A stretch of DNA of 64,000 nt from NCBI GenBank assembly GCA_964035575.1, contig OZ037844.1, positions 186,001-250,000 on the forward strand. The letters run 5' to 3'. A program made the position numbers and the translations under genes. The notes below the pieces were generated by a model. The model searched no databases. It saw nothing but the letters and a program-made list of their open reading frames with translations, and was not told where the DNA came from. The stretch's first letter is position 1. Each line of letters begins with the position of its first letter. Source of the DNA: Rhynchopus sp. YZ270_cl-10. Its lineage: Eukaryota > Euglenozoa > Diplonemea > Diplonemida > Diplonemidae. This document shows, piece by piece, positions 30,158 through 39,948 of this stretch.

Positions 30158-32881
30158 TCAGCTGAGGAGCCGACAGCACTCAGAACACCCACCCTGCGTC
30201 GCGCAGTCCAGTGCAGTGTCCCCGTCCCGGTCACACAAGGCCCTGTCCGCACCGTGCTCAAGAAGAGCCTGTACCACATCTGCATGCTTTTCCTGCGCAG
30301 CGCAGTGCAGCGCAGTGCAACCGTTATTACCCGCGTAGTTCACGTCCACATCCTTCAATCCCACAAGATAGCGCACAGTCTCGGTGTGACCAGCATCAGC
30401 CGCAAGAATAAGACATGTATCTCCGTCGTGGTCTGTGGCACGCACGTCCGCACGAGATTTTTCCAATAACTTCACAACCTCAAGTTCCCCGACGTGGCTT
30501 GCTACCAGGAGAGGAGTGCGACCCAGTTCAGTCGTCGCATTGACGTCTGCCCCCGCGTCAAGGAGTGCCTGGCACACTGCAGGCTTCACACCCACAACGG
30601 CACAGGAGAGTGCAGTGTCACCTTCGTCGTCCTTCGCCTCCAGCGGGACACCACGTTCTGCCAGCAGCCTGCACAGCGCTTCATCACCACACTCAACAGC
30701 GAAGTGCAGTGCCGTGTTTCCATTGTTGTCGCAGCAGCCCACCTTGGCACCGTTGTCCAGCAGAAAGTTCACAAACGTGTTTGTAGGCAACTTGTTGCCG
30801 GCAGCAGAAATCAGAGGTGTCTGTCCGTCTTTGTCTGCCTTGTTGACACAGGCACCCTTCTGAAGAAGCATCTCCCCAAGCTCTACGTTGCCTCCTGCAG
30901 CCGCGTACACCATTGGGTAGCGCCCGTCCGCACACACGGCAGTTGCAGAGGCACCTTTGTCCAGAAAGGCTGTGGCGCACGTGAGTCCACGTCGCAACGC
31001 CTCGTGGAACGGCACCACATCACTATGATCCCGCAGGTCCGTGCGTGCACCTGCTGCAAGAAGCGCCACCACGCCAGGTGTATTGTTGTAGTGCACCGCC
31101 ACGTGGAGGGGCGTTTCCTGTGCATTGTTGACGGCGTCGATGACGGCACCGTGCTTGAGGACCATGTGCACCAGGTCTGCCTTGGGGTCGTTCTCTGCAC
31201 TGGCTGCGTGGTGCAGTGCTGTGTTGCCGTCACTGTCCGCTTTTGACACCGACGCACCGTTCTTAAGGAGAGACGCCGACATTGTGATGTTCTCGTGCAT
31301 GAGTGCTTCAAGCAGCGCAGTCTTCTCCATGTTCACAGTATTGTCCACGTCCATCCCGCTCTTGAGGAGTAGTGCCACTGCCTCGTCAGCCTCTGATGCT
31401 CTGCACTGTGCGACGGCGTGGAAGGGGTTCAGTTCACTCGCTTCGCCCTCTTGCGGGATCACGTTCGCGCCTTGCAGGATCAACTCGCGCAGACTGCTTG
31501 GACTCTGCGCTGCAGCCCACAGGAGTGCTGTCACGTTCTCAGGAGTCTTGATCTCCATATTGGCCCCTGCCTCGAGAAGAAGCACTACACAGGAAGGACG
31601 GTCGTTGCGCGCAGCAAGCATGAGCGGCGTCATCTGGTCCTCGCCTAGCGCGTCTACCGGTGCACCCTGCGCAAGCAGCTCACGTGTGCACTCGGTGTGC
31701 CCTGACCCCACAGCCACATGCAGAAGTGTGTCGTGGTCCTCTGCGACAAAGACTGGGCTGATGCCGGCACGCAGCAGGAGACGAAGGCACTCCACATTCC
31801 CAGAGTGGCACGCTAGGTGCGCCGCATTGTAGTTGTGAGACACCACCCCGACCCCGTCGCCCAGCGCGCCTGCCTCCAGCAGGGCTGCGACCACGGCAGG
31901 CCTCCCCTTAATATTTGACAGCTCAAGGACAGGAACCGCGTCCGGGTGTTCAGACGCTCTCGGGTTCAGCGTTGTGCCCCGCCCCAGGAGGAAGTGGAGC
32001 ACGTCCTCCGCATCTGCACGTACGGCAAGGGGCACACCGCCCTCGCCAGCAGGGTTGTCCACGACCGCACCTGCATACACAAGCACCTTCACACAGGCAA
32101 GGTTATTGCCTACGATGGCAGCATCCAACGCACTCAGCCCATCGCTGCGGTGTTCACGGTCTGCGCCCTTCGCGAGAAGAAACTGCACCACATCCGCATG
32201 GCCACGGGACGCTGCAATGTACAGCGGGCGTGCACAGCTCGCGTCTGTCGCACTGTGCACCTCCAGCCCTGCCCCAGCAGCAACGAGCAGCTCTGCACTC
32301 TCAAGATGCCCGTCGTATGCGGCCCCACACAACGGATTGCCCTTCCCTTCATTCGGGCTCACATTTGCATCCAGCAGCAACGCGAGGACCTGCACACGCC
32401 TCATACGCACACAGCTGAAGATAATCGACTCGCCCTCTCTGTACTGCGTGTTGGCAGGCAAGCCACGCGCAAGCATGAGTGCAAGGTGTGCGTCTGCGTC
32501 CACTTCGATGCAGACTTTGAAGGGGCACGTGCCAGGGGGGTGCTCCTTGAGCGGGTCCACGCCGTGCTGCAGGAGGGCCTCAGTGCACGCAAAGTGGTTA
32601 GCTTGGATGCAGCGACTCAACAGCATCCCAAAACGTATCTGAGTAGTATCGACATACGGAAGAAGCAGTGCAAGGCATTTGTCCTGGTTCTCTTTGCACG
32701 CCTCGTGTACAGCATCCAAGGTCGCCGTTTTGCCAGCTGCATTTGGGCTGAGCTTCTCAAGTCCCGCCCGCAGGGCAGTCGTGTCGCCGTTCCTGGCAGC
32801 CTCCACCAAGACCTCGTCTACCGGAACCCTTCTTCGCTTTGGGTTCGCATCTTGTGTGCAGTCTGCAGGTCTTTTGGGCAT
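30158..32881 (-). CDS. ANK6: long divergent ankyrin-repeat protein, 907 residues
   Basis: It shares the family's opening plan (MPKRPADCTQDANPKRRRVP, then VLVEAARNGDTTALRAGLEKL and ACTEALLQHG), but has roughly 24 more conventional ankyrin repeats without the 99-residue triplet periodicity. Typical pieces are GNTALHFAVECGDEALCRLL and QTPLISAAGN. Only the C-terminal part (HTETVRYLVGLKDVDVN) resembles the close paralogues. It lacks both conserved ANK flanks. The basic PKRRR cluster near residue 16 may be a nuclear signal. It is probably the older member from which the array diverged, or a side branch. No domain besides ankyrin repeats was seen. Confidence 0.88.
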   Translation of the reverse strand: MPKRPADCTQDANPKRRRVPVDEVLVEAARNGDTTALRAGLEKLSPNAAGKTATLDAVHEACKENQDKCLALLLPYVDTTQIRFGMLLSRCIQANHFACTEALLQHGVDPLKEHPPGTCPFKVCIEVDADAHLALMLARGLPANTQYREGESIIFSCVRMRRVQVLALLLDANVSPNEGKGNPLCGAAYDGHLESAELLVAAGAGLEVHSATDASCARPLYIAASRGHADVVQFLLAKGADREHRSDGLSALDAAIVGNNLACVKVLVYAGAVVDNPAGEGGVPLAVRADAEDVLHFLLGRGTTLNPRASEHPDAVPVLELSNIKGRPAVVAALLEAGALGDGVGVVSHNYNAAHLACHSGNVECLRLLLRAGISPVFVAEDHDTLLHVAVGSGHTECTRELLAQGAPVDALGEDQMTPLMLAARNDRPSCVVLLLEAGANMEIKTPENVTALLWAAAQSPSSLRELILQGANVIPQEGEASELNPFHAVAQCRASEADEAVALLLKSGMDVDNTVNMEKTALLEALMHENITMSASLLKNGASVSKADSDGNTALHHAASAENDPKADLVHMVLKHGAVIDAVNNAQETPLHVAVHYNNTPGVVALLAAGARTDLRDHSDVVPFHEALRRGLTCATAFLDKGASATAVCADGRYPMVYAAAGGNVELGEMLLQKGACVNKADKDGQTPLISAAGNKLPTNTFVNFLLDNGAKVGCCDNNGNTALHFAVECGDEALCRLLAERGVPLEAKDDEGDTALSCAVVGVKPAVCQALLDAGADVNATTELGRTPLLVASHVGELEVVKLLEKSRADVRATDHDGDTCLILAADAGHTETVRYLVGLKDVDVNYAGNNGCTALHCAAQEKHADVVQALLEHGADRALCDRDGDTALDCATQGGCSECCRLLS

Positions 32882-34775
32882 TGATTGGTTTTTTTTTATT
32901 GTTTGTGTTTTTGCTCTGATTTATGAGGAGTGGGGTTGGGTTATTTAAAAAGCGCACTGTTTTGACCTGCAGAAGAGAAAATTCTTTACTCTCCTTGTAT
33001 CGCTGTGTCCTTACAAACAGGAACACCTCGACACACGCTGCATCAGACCCCCTTATCTCTCCCCGCTGCCATCGACTCCACCTCCACCGCTGCACAGATG
33101 CACGAATACATTGAAAAACTATGCAAGCAAAACAGAGTTCGACCTACACCAACGCAGGCTGCTACTCTCTGTGCTGTGGTTTGGCGGTCACCGTATTCTG
33201 TCTGTTTGATGTTCGCGCCTGCAGGAGGGCCTCTCCGTGCACCCCATATTGGTTTTGCTTGGATGCTACGTACTGCGCTGAACTAATGGTAGGGGAGAGT
33301 GCTCACAGGGGAACGTTCTGTTTTAAATGGGTCTGTTCGTATCTTTGTCAAAAATTTGTTTCATTTGAAAGTGGGCACATCAGTAGTGGAACAATGGTGG
33401 TTGATGGAAGGTTTCATAAAAACCCTGTTCTCTTTAAAGGGGTCGCTTATATCCACAAGAGAAAAATGCAAAACAGCCTTTTGGGGCTGAGTTCAGCAAA
33501 AGAAGAGTGGAGAGCAATTTTGTGAAGTAAAATCCAACCAACTAACTAACTCCTTGTACAACTGATGAACAAATGGAATACAGTGGAGATTGCACAACTG
33601 TGGCAACACAACCGAGGCAACTACACTACTCCAACAATTTTTGAATAAAAAGAAGAATGAAAAAAATAGTTGAAACGTGCTAAAAAAACGCATCTCAGTC
33701 GAGCTCATGCAAAGGGTGGGACGAGAACGAAAGGAAAAAAAAAGAGAGAGAAAATTTTTTAAGATGAACCAGTCTCTGCTTGGTCACCTAATAAAAATTG
33801 GTGCTGGAAAAAGACGGCCAAAGAGGTTGCCACCAAATTCAGAAGCGGACAGTGCGACAGCGAATGGCGGCACCACACCTAACTCATGCAGATGCAGGCA
33901 CTATTCGTGGTTTTCCAACACACAGTTGATAGTACAAATGCTCTCGACAGCTCTCACAAAAAAAAAAGAGAAAAGTGCAAAATGAAGAGTAAGCCTAACA
34001 TTGCTTTTCGTCACTTTACGAAAAGGAAACAAAACCTGGAAATATAACCGTGCCCCCCTCTCGCACATATATTTACTGAGGGGGGGTCAAATAAGAGCAG
34101 TGGTTTGAGATTTGGGGTTTTGAAAGAAAAGTTTATAAGATGACCCTAAGCTCGTGCTTAGTCACCTTATCATATTCTTTGAAATGTTATGGACACATCA
34201 ATTCACCGAATGTAAGTTGTGTTTACTCTTATTTGACCCCTCCTAACACCGAACACGACTTTTTTATCCTGACACATTCTTTTGTTCTTAGTACGGGTGG
34301 CTCTTTTGGTTTTTTACAAAGGAACCACCTGCACTTCGCCAGACCTGAGCCGTTTCTTACCTGCTAGCACAGGAAATAATTGCTTTGCGATCCGACCAAC
34401 AGTTGAGTTGTGTGGGGGGTTGCTACAATACGAGGATTACACAAAAAGTAAACAAAAAAATTCGAAAGTTAAAAGAAAAAAACACGAATGGACAGGCTAC
34501 ACCACACAGCAAATGCACGAGAAGCCGTTTTACAAACAAAACAGAGAAAAGTTGGGAAGATAGGCACATTTTTAGCCACCTTCAAAATAACGTTGGTAAT
34601 ACACACGCACGGACGGATGTTCAGGGAAGAGAGAGGTTCATGGATATTGTGACATTTCGCCCAACAAAAGGGAGGAAAACTTTTGTATTTAGACAACAAA
34701 ACAAGGATATTCATCGCATTCGGCGTGAGTTAACCTTTTTTTCTGTAGTCCTCTTATTGATACCTGATGAGTCCA
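32882..34775. other. ANK6-SGNH spacer
   Basis: No gene is supported. A plus-strand frame at 33005-33286 (93 codons, including AAQMHEYIEKLCKQNRVRP) is moderately GC-rich but resembles nothing I know. A block at 33575-33640 is the inverse of 29497-29575 (CACAACTGTGGCAACACAAC, CCGAGGCAACTAC). A family B head follows at 33689-33721. Two short hairpins, near 33763-33794 and 34137-34170 (AAGATGA-type arms with GTCACCT), belong to a dispersed set. Confidence 0.5.
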
Positions 34776-35726
34776 TCAAAGCCGTTCTTTCAGAAGGGCG
34801 CGGAGCTTTGGAACAATCGCAGTTGTGGCAACGAATTCATACCCAACACCTGGGCAGTGCGGGCAGAAGCAGTTCTTCACCCCCATGCACTCATCGTTTG
34901 GAATGGGGCCGCATTTGTCGGCAATGACTGCGTGCATGTCGAGTGTGGGGATGTCCAGTGCAGCCATCACCTCGGCAGCCTGGTTGTTCAGGTTCCGCAC
35001 GCAGCCGTCCTGGGTTTCGTTGCACATAAAAGCGGAGGTGAGCGCAAAGAGGATGGTCGTGTTAGGCAGCTGCTGCTTCAGCTGTGTTGCGATCTGCGTC
35101 AGCTCGCTTTTGTATGCATCAGGTGGGGCGGACTGCCCAGGGACAGTGTTGTTGAACATCACACCATCGTGGATGCCGAAGTTGAACATCAGGATGTCCG
35201 GCGAGAGGTCCGCACCGCTTGGTGCCCTGATGAAGTAGTCGAGGCACTGCAGGCCGTACGCAGTCTCCTCAGCACCTCCGTCACCTGCCCACGGGGAGTG
35301 CTGCACCATCGCCTCAGCCGCCATGATCTGTGCCACAACAGGTGTGTACCCAATGCTCACAGAGTCGCCCAGGATGACAATGTTTGGCATCGATGTGTTG
35401 AACGGCAGCTCTGGGCCAGGTTTGCAGACACTCTTCCCTGCGACGTCGGGTGCGTTCTCCTTCACGCAGGTTGTCACTGCTTTGTACCCAGAGCCAACGT
35501 TTGTGCAGGTAGTTCCGGGAGGACAGCATGTGTACGGGTTGTTCGGGCAGCACACAGCGTTCTCCCACGGACAGCACCCCATCTTGGAGTTGCTGAAGGG
35601 CATCTGGCAGCATGTGGCGGAGGAGGGACACCGTGTTGTGGAGTACGGTGTCGTGTCGTTCGTGCATTGGTTCGGCCACACCGCAGCCACCAGGGCAGCG
35701 GGCACAAGCAACGCAAGGACTGCCAT
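34776..35726 (-). CDS. Secreted granulin-SGNH hydrolase fusion, copy 1 (316 residues)
   Basis: A signal peptide (about 1-15, MAVLALLVPAALVAA) leads to a Cys-rich region with a granulin-type pattern (about 51-75: CCPWENAVCCPNNPYTCCPP). An SGNH/GDSL hydrolase domain follows: block I is IVILGDSVSIGY (serine near 121) and block III FNFGIHDG. At the expected block V the sequence is NCFCPHCPGVGYEF, where a His is present but the usual Asp three residues before it is not. SGNH enzymes hydrolyse esters, often acetyl groups on polysaccharide. A paralogue lies directly upstream, 65-70% identical by eye. The coding strand has CACGAACAG shortly before the ATG, a possible splice acceptor. Activity is uncertain given the altered block V. 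Confidence 0.8.
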   Translation of the reverse strand: MAVLALLVPAALVAAVWPNQCTNDTTPYSTTRCPSSATCCQMPFSNSKMGCCPWENAVCCPNNPYTCCPPGTTCTNVGSGYKAVTTCVKENAPDVAGKSVCKPGPELPFNTSMPNIVILGDSVSIGYTPVVAQIMAAEAMVQHSPWAGDGGAEETAYGLQCLDYFIRAPSGADLSPDILMFNFGIHDGVMFNNTVPGQSAPPDAYKSELTQIATQLKQQLPNTTILFALTSAFMCNETQDGCVRNLNNQAAEVMAALDIPTLDMHAVIADKCGPIPNDECMGVKNCFCPHCPGVGYEFVATTAIVPKLRALLKERL

Positions 35727-36304
35727 GATATTATATGCTCTGTTCGTGTGTGTGTGTGAACGCTATTTGTTGTCGAAAATTCGGTGTTTTATGGGGCTAC
35801 CCAATGGGGTACCCTGGGCACTGTGCCCTATAGGGGATGAAGGAAGGATGTGGGAATACTGAAAACAAAAAAGCATTCAACAATTGTGTTACATATTTTT
35901 GTATTTTGTTAGCGTGGAAACGATGCGCTCCACTTTTGTATGATTTTTCTTCGTTGGAGGGAGGAACAGGCACGTTGCTCCGCGGCAATGAACGACACAT
36001 TCTCTGCCACAAAAAAGCAACAGCACAATAATAAAAAAACAGCTGGATGAACCTAAGCCACCGGGAAAAAGGTGAATTCGTTGAAGGGTACGGTCCCTCC
36101 GGGATGCACGTTATCAACAAAGTTCGTTCGTCCCAGGGAGGGAGGAACAGTGCACATACACGTAAACACACACGAAAGAAAAAAAATTTGGGGAAAATAA
36201 GACAAAGGTGCGCAATCTTCTGGCAATATCTGATAAGGTAACTCTTTTTGGTGACCCAGTCCAGGCACAGCGGAAGAGCGTATTCAAAGGCGGGTGGGAT
36301 GCAG
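35727..36304. other. Spacer between the tandem SGNH genes
   Basis: About 580 bp of AT-rich sequence with no recognisable gene. GGGAGGGAGGAACAG occurs near 36136 and a related GGAGGGAGGAACAGG near 35954, a short internal direct repeat. Confidence 0.5.
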
Positions 36305-37276
36305 TCATTTTGGTCCATCAGACTCGGCCCGTTGCTTCAGAAGGGAACGAAGTTTGGGCACGACAGTTGTATTTGCGATGAATTCATACCCAACACCTGG
36401 GCAGTGGGGACAGAAGCAGTTCGACACTCCCATGCACTCATCGTTGGGCAGGGGGCCACATTTGTTCGCGATGGGTGTGTACATATCGAGTGTGGGGATG
36501 TCCAGTGCAGCCATCACCTCTGCAGCCTGGTTGTTCAGGTTCTGTACACAGCCGTTGTTCACAGCGTTGCAGACGTAGGCGGAGGTGAGCGCAAAGAGGA
36601 TGGTCGTGTTAGGCAGCTGCTGCTTCAGCTGTGTTGCGATCTGCGTCAGCTCGCTTTTGTACACATCAGGAAGCCCTGCATCACCGGGAATAGATTCATT
36701 GCCCAGTGGTCCGTCGTGCAGTCCAAAGTTGAACATCAGGATGTCCGGCACCAGAGTCGTACCGCTTGAGGACGCAGTAAAGAAATCCAGGCACTGCAAG
36801 CCGTACGCAGTCTCCTCAGCACCTCCATCAACGACGTCCCACGGGGAGTGCTGCACCATCGCCTCAGCCGCCATGATTTTCGCCACAACAGGTGTGTACC
36901 CAATGCTCACAGAGTCGCCCAGGATGACAATGTTCGGCATCGATGTGTTGAACGGCAGCTCTGGGCCGGGTTTGCAGACACTCTTCCCTGCGACGTCGGG
37001 TGCGTTCTCCTTCACGCAGGTTGTCACTGCGTGAGCGCCAACACCGTTCTGGGTGCACGTCGTCCCTTCAGGACAGCATGTGTACGGGTTGTTCGGGCAG
37101 CACACAGCGTTCTCCCACGGACAGCACCCCATCTTGGACTTGCTATAAGGGGCAGAACAGCATGTGGCGGAGGAGGGACACCGTGTTGCGGAGTACGCTG
37201 TGGTGCCGTTTGCGCATAGGTTCGGCCACACCGCAGCCACCAGGGCAGCGGGCACAAGCAACGCAAGGACTGCCAT
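36305..37276 (-). CDS. Secreted granulin-SGNH hydrolase fusion, copy 2 (323 residues)
   Basis: The first 15 residues are identical to copy 1 and the granulin-like Cys block (CCPWENAVCCPNNPYTCCPE) is almost unchanged, as is block I (ILGDSVSIGYTPVVA). Differences cluster in the middle (DVVDGGAEETAY, FFTASSSGTTLVPD) and near the end, where seven extra residues (AESDGPK) follow the shared core. Block V again reads NCFCPHCPGVGYEF, without the classic Asp. Keeping this unusual motif in both paralogues argues for a family feature rather than decay. The two genes are head to tail, a local duplication; DNA identity is highest between the signal peptide and block I. Confidence 0.8.
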   Translation of the reverse strand: MAVLALLVPAALVAAVWPNLCANGTTAYSATRCPSSATCCSAPYSKSKMGCCPWENAVCCPNNPYTCCPEGTTCTQNGVGAHAVTTCVKENAPDVAGKSVCKPGPELPFNTSMPNIVILGDSVSIGYTPVVAKIMAAEAMVQHSPWDVVDGGAEETAYGLQCLDFFTASSSGTTLVPDILMFNFGLHDGPLGNESIPGDAGLPDVYKSELTQIATQLKQQLPNTTILFALTSAYVCNAVNNGCVQNLNNQAAEVMAALDIPTLDMYTPIANKCGPLPNDECMGVSNCFCPHCPGVGYEFIANTTVVPKLRSLLKQRAESDGPK

Positions 37277-37611
37277 GTTAAGGGGGGGAAGCCTCCTTCG
37301 AAAAAGGGTCTCTCTGTTAATGGTGGTGTGGGAAATTGACCAATAGAATTCGTGCAGACAATGTCAATGTCAATGAAAGCAAAAGAGAGAAAAGAGAAAA
37401 GTCTAAAAAAAAGCGAACTGACACCTGAAAGACATTGTTCCGTGAGGAAGCGACCAAGGAGGAATGTTTGGTGCTTGGCTTGCAGGAAACTGTTGGGCCA
37501 AAAAAAAAATAAAACTGGGTGGAATAACTGCAGGGGGGGAGATGCAAGTGAACAAAATGATTAAGATCAACTTTTTACTTTGTTTTTGCATATCTGTGTA
37601 AAGGCATTATG

Positions 37612-37840
37612 CTTTTGTTTTGTTTTGTTTTGTTTCGTTTCGTTTTGTTTTGTTTTGTTTTGTTTTGTTTTGTTTTGTTTTGTTTTGTTTTGTTTTGTTT
37701 TGTTTTGTTTTGTTTTGTTTTGTTTTGTTTTGTTTTGTTTTGTTTTGTTTTGTTTTGTTTTGTTTTGTTTTGTTTTGTTTTGTTTTGTTTTGTTTTGTTT
37801 TGTTTTGTTTTGTTTTGTTTTGTTTTGTTTTGTTTTGTTT
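37612..37840. repeat. (TTTTG)n microsatellite, about 45 copies
   Basis: A near-perfect pentanucleotide array of TTTTG, with two TTTCG variants near the left end (37631-37641). All six frames stay open across it because the repeat has no stop in these phases, giving spurious Lys/Gln/Asn or Phe/Cys/Val frames. It lies just upstream of the SGNH pair. Confidence 0.97.
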
Positions 37841-38159
37841 GTGTGGGAAGGCTCGTTCGGAAGATAACCTAATAACGTTATCGTCTTGATAACTAACGCA
37901 AGCAATTTGCTACCAATCCAATTAAATACCCATCCTTTGTAGTAGTACAAAAAAAATGAATAAACAGCATGCAAAATGCGCCCTGTGCACACATATTTAA
38001 AAGCAAAAAAAAAAAACTTAGATTCATATACTTTCAGTTCACAGAATTGAAAGTATTTGAGAGGGCAACACATGCACCCTTTCTTTTTTTTTTTGGTTTT
38101 AGATTTTTATTTTTATATTACTCTGATAAAGTATACGTGGAAAATTTGGTAGTACACGA

Positions 38160-38290
38160 AAAATAAGGAAACACTTTATTTTACGCCCAGGCCAGCCGTA
38201 AAATAATGTAATACCCGTAAAACCTGTACAAAAATCCTGAGCGTAAAATAATATTACTTTATTTTACGCCCACGACCATTTTGGCTTTTT
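38160..38290. repeat. Short repeats of ACTTTATTTTACGCCCA
   Basis: ACTTTATTTTACGCCCA occurs at about 38172 and 38258, with inverted pieces (GCGTAAAATAATATT) between. The cluster adjoins the tyrosine-recombinase fragment and could be an end of the element it came from; that link is a guess. Confidence 0.4.
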
Positions 38291-38384
38291 CGCCTGTAAA
38301 AAAAATTTTTTTCCCCGCAAAGACATTTTTCAGCCCCAAAAAAAAATTTTTTTTTTGGGCTCAGATGGGTCCAAATAGTGTGTC

Positions 38385-38660
38385 CGGCCTCGGTTGGAGA
38401 AAGTCGATCGTGGGCATTCAGACCCTGACAGGCTGTACTCAATTCCAAAATACCAAGCTGATCACCTCAAACTGCCCAACGCAGCTACATACACGGGGCA
38501 CTGCTATCGCCGTAGTGCTGCGCAATACCTCGTTGACAGCGGACTCTCAACAGAGGGGATGAAACGGAACTTCGGCTGGAAAAGTGAATCCATGGTGAAC
38601 CGCTGCGGAATACGGCGCGTTCGACCCGTGCCCAACGCGAAGTCTCCTCTCTTTTTGTGA
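38385..38660 (+). mobile_element. Tyrosine-recombinase C-terminal fragment (Crypton-like)
   Basis: The frame contains TYTGHCYRRSAAQYLVDSGL, then STEGMKRNFGWKSESM. This is the HxxR box and the following GW block of the tyrosine recombinase catalytic domain, in the form seen in Cryptons and related eukaryotic elements. Only about 80 residues are present, with AT-rich sequence before and no full element around. It is on the plus strand, opposite to the host genes. It is a fossil. Crypton against another tyrosine-recombinase element cannot be settled from this piece. Confidence 0.6.
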
Positions 38661-39000
38661 GGCAACCAGGTCTTTCTGCAGCTCCAAGTCCTCTCGAGGT
38701 GCCTACCCAAGTCTCTCCAAGCTCTGCTGTGGTGCCAACTCAAGTCCACAAGGTGGAAATCTCGATCACCGTGAAGAACAGCTAATGACGAGGCACAGAA
38801 GACAAAACCATCAATAAATGCAAAAAAGTAAACAGCAACATCATCACAAAAATAAAGTATACCCACCCTCTCCCATTTTGTGTACAAGCCAGTCGCATGA
38901 ACCCACCAACAGGAACAACGACACACTGGACACATATTCGGGGTGCAATGATTATTTTCCACTTATACTTTCTCAATGTAAAATAAAACTCTGTATAAAA

Positions 39001-39133
39001 TAAAAATCAGGCCAGATTTTCCTTGTGAAGGTGTTTTTTCACTCGTTTCTAATACTGCACTCGCTGCGCTCGTGCAGTATAATCACTCGTGAAAAAACAC
39101 CTCCACGCGTAAAATCAGGCTATCTGATTTTTA
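39001..39133. repeat. Palindromic foldback element with CTCGCTGCGCTCG core
   Basis: Outer arms TAAAAATCAG/CTGATTTTTA and AGGTGTTTTTTCAC/GTGAAAAAACACCT surround an inner stem TACTGCAC/GTGCAGTA and the core CTCGCTGCGCTCG. The plan matches the elements at 7971, 59196 and 61796. Confidence 0.7.
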
Positions 39134-39189
39134 TTTAATAAATAGCTATGAACTCCCTCAAGGGAAGCAAAACCATGCAAAAAAGTTGG

Positions 39190-39345
39190 TACTCCTGATA
39201 ACCCCATTTTGCGTACTTGTTGCGTACTTGCTGCGTACTTGTTGCGCACTTTGTGCACGAAAAAAAAAATACAGGAATACCCTATATTGCGTACTTGTTG
39301 CGTACTTGGTATTTTTTATTTCAGGAGCACCAAAAGTTTATTTTT
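39190..39345 (+). repeat. Dispersed repeat with GCGTACTTGTT motifs, copy 1
   Basis: It contains CTCCTGATAACCCCATTTTG, several TGCGTACTTGTTGCGTACTT units, TTGTTGCGCACTTTGTG and ACCCTATATTGCGTACTTG. The same ordered motifs appear at about 47468-47520 and 47640-47695, where the copy is interrupted and partly rearranged. Confidence 0.6.
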
Positions 39346-39948
39346 TTTTACCGACCCTCCCCTGTGAAATTATCCCCCCCCAAAAACCGGTATTTTGCCG
39401 CCAGGGACAATTTTCAAGGGAGTCGCGGGGACAACCTTTGCTCTCCCTTCTTCACATCAAAACGGCCACCCCCTTACAGTACGAGAAATTGTCCCCCCCT
39501 CACTTTTTCCCCCAGGGGGGACAATTTCAAGGGGGTAGGAGGGGGGGACAATTTCACTGGAGAGGGTCGGTATTATGAAAACACCGGAGCAAAAAAAAAA
39601 CTTGAAAAAGTTCGTTTATTGTCAAAAACGGTAAAATAATGGTGCGTTTTTCTGTGCACTCAAGTGTAAAAAATAATAATGAAAAATAGCAGCTTACGGA
39701 CACTACCTCTTAGCAGCAGTGGAAATGATGAGGTTGTCTTCGCACACACATCTTTTATCAAGCAAAGACACCTCTGCGGAAGCAGAGTATTTGTGTCCCA
39801 CAAAAACCCTCAGCGAAAAACAGTTGTCCCTTCAGTCTTTTTCAGACATCATGAGCTCGCCTTTCTTTCTCAGGTCTGAGTGGTGCCTATTTATATGCTT
39901 TCAGCTCAAAGAATTAAACGAAAGCATACGCCACAACTATTAAACTTT

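Noticed and set aside
30158-32884. Several plus-strand frames of 140-310 codons antisense to ANK6
   Set aside because: They mirror the codon structure of the ankyrin repeats and carry no domain of their own.
37567-38073. Long Lys/Gln/Asn frame and matching Phe/Cys/Val frames
   Set aside because: They are translations of the (TTTTG)n microsatellite, which has no stop in any phase.
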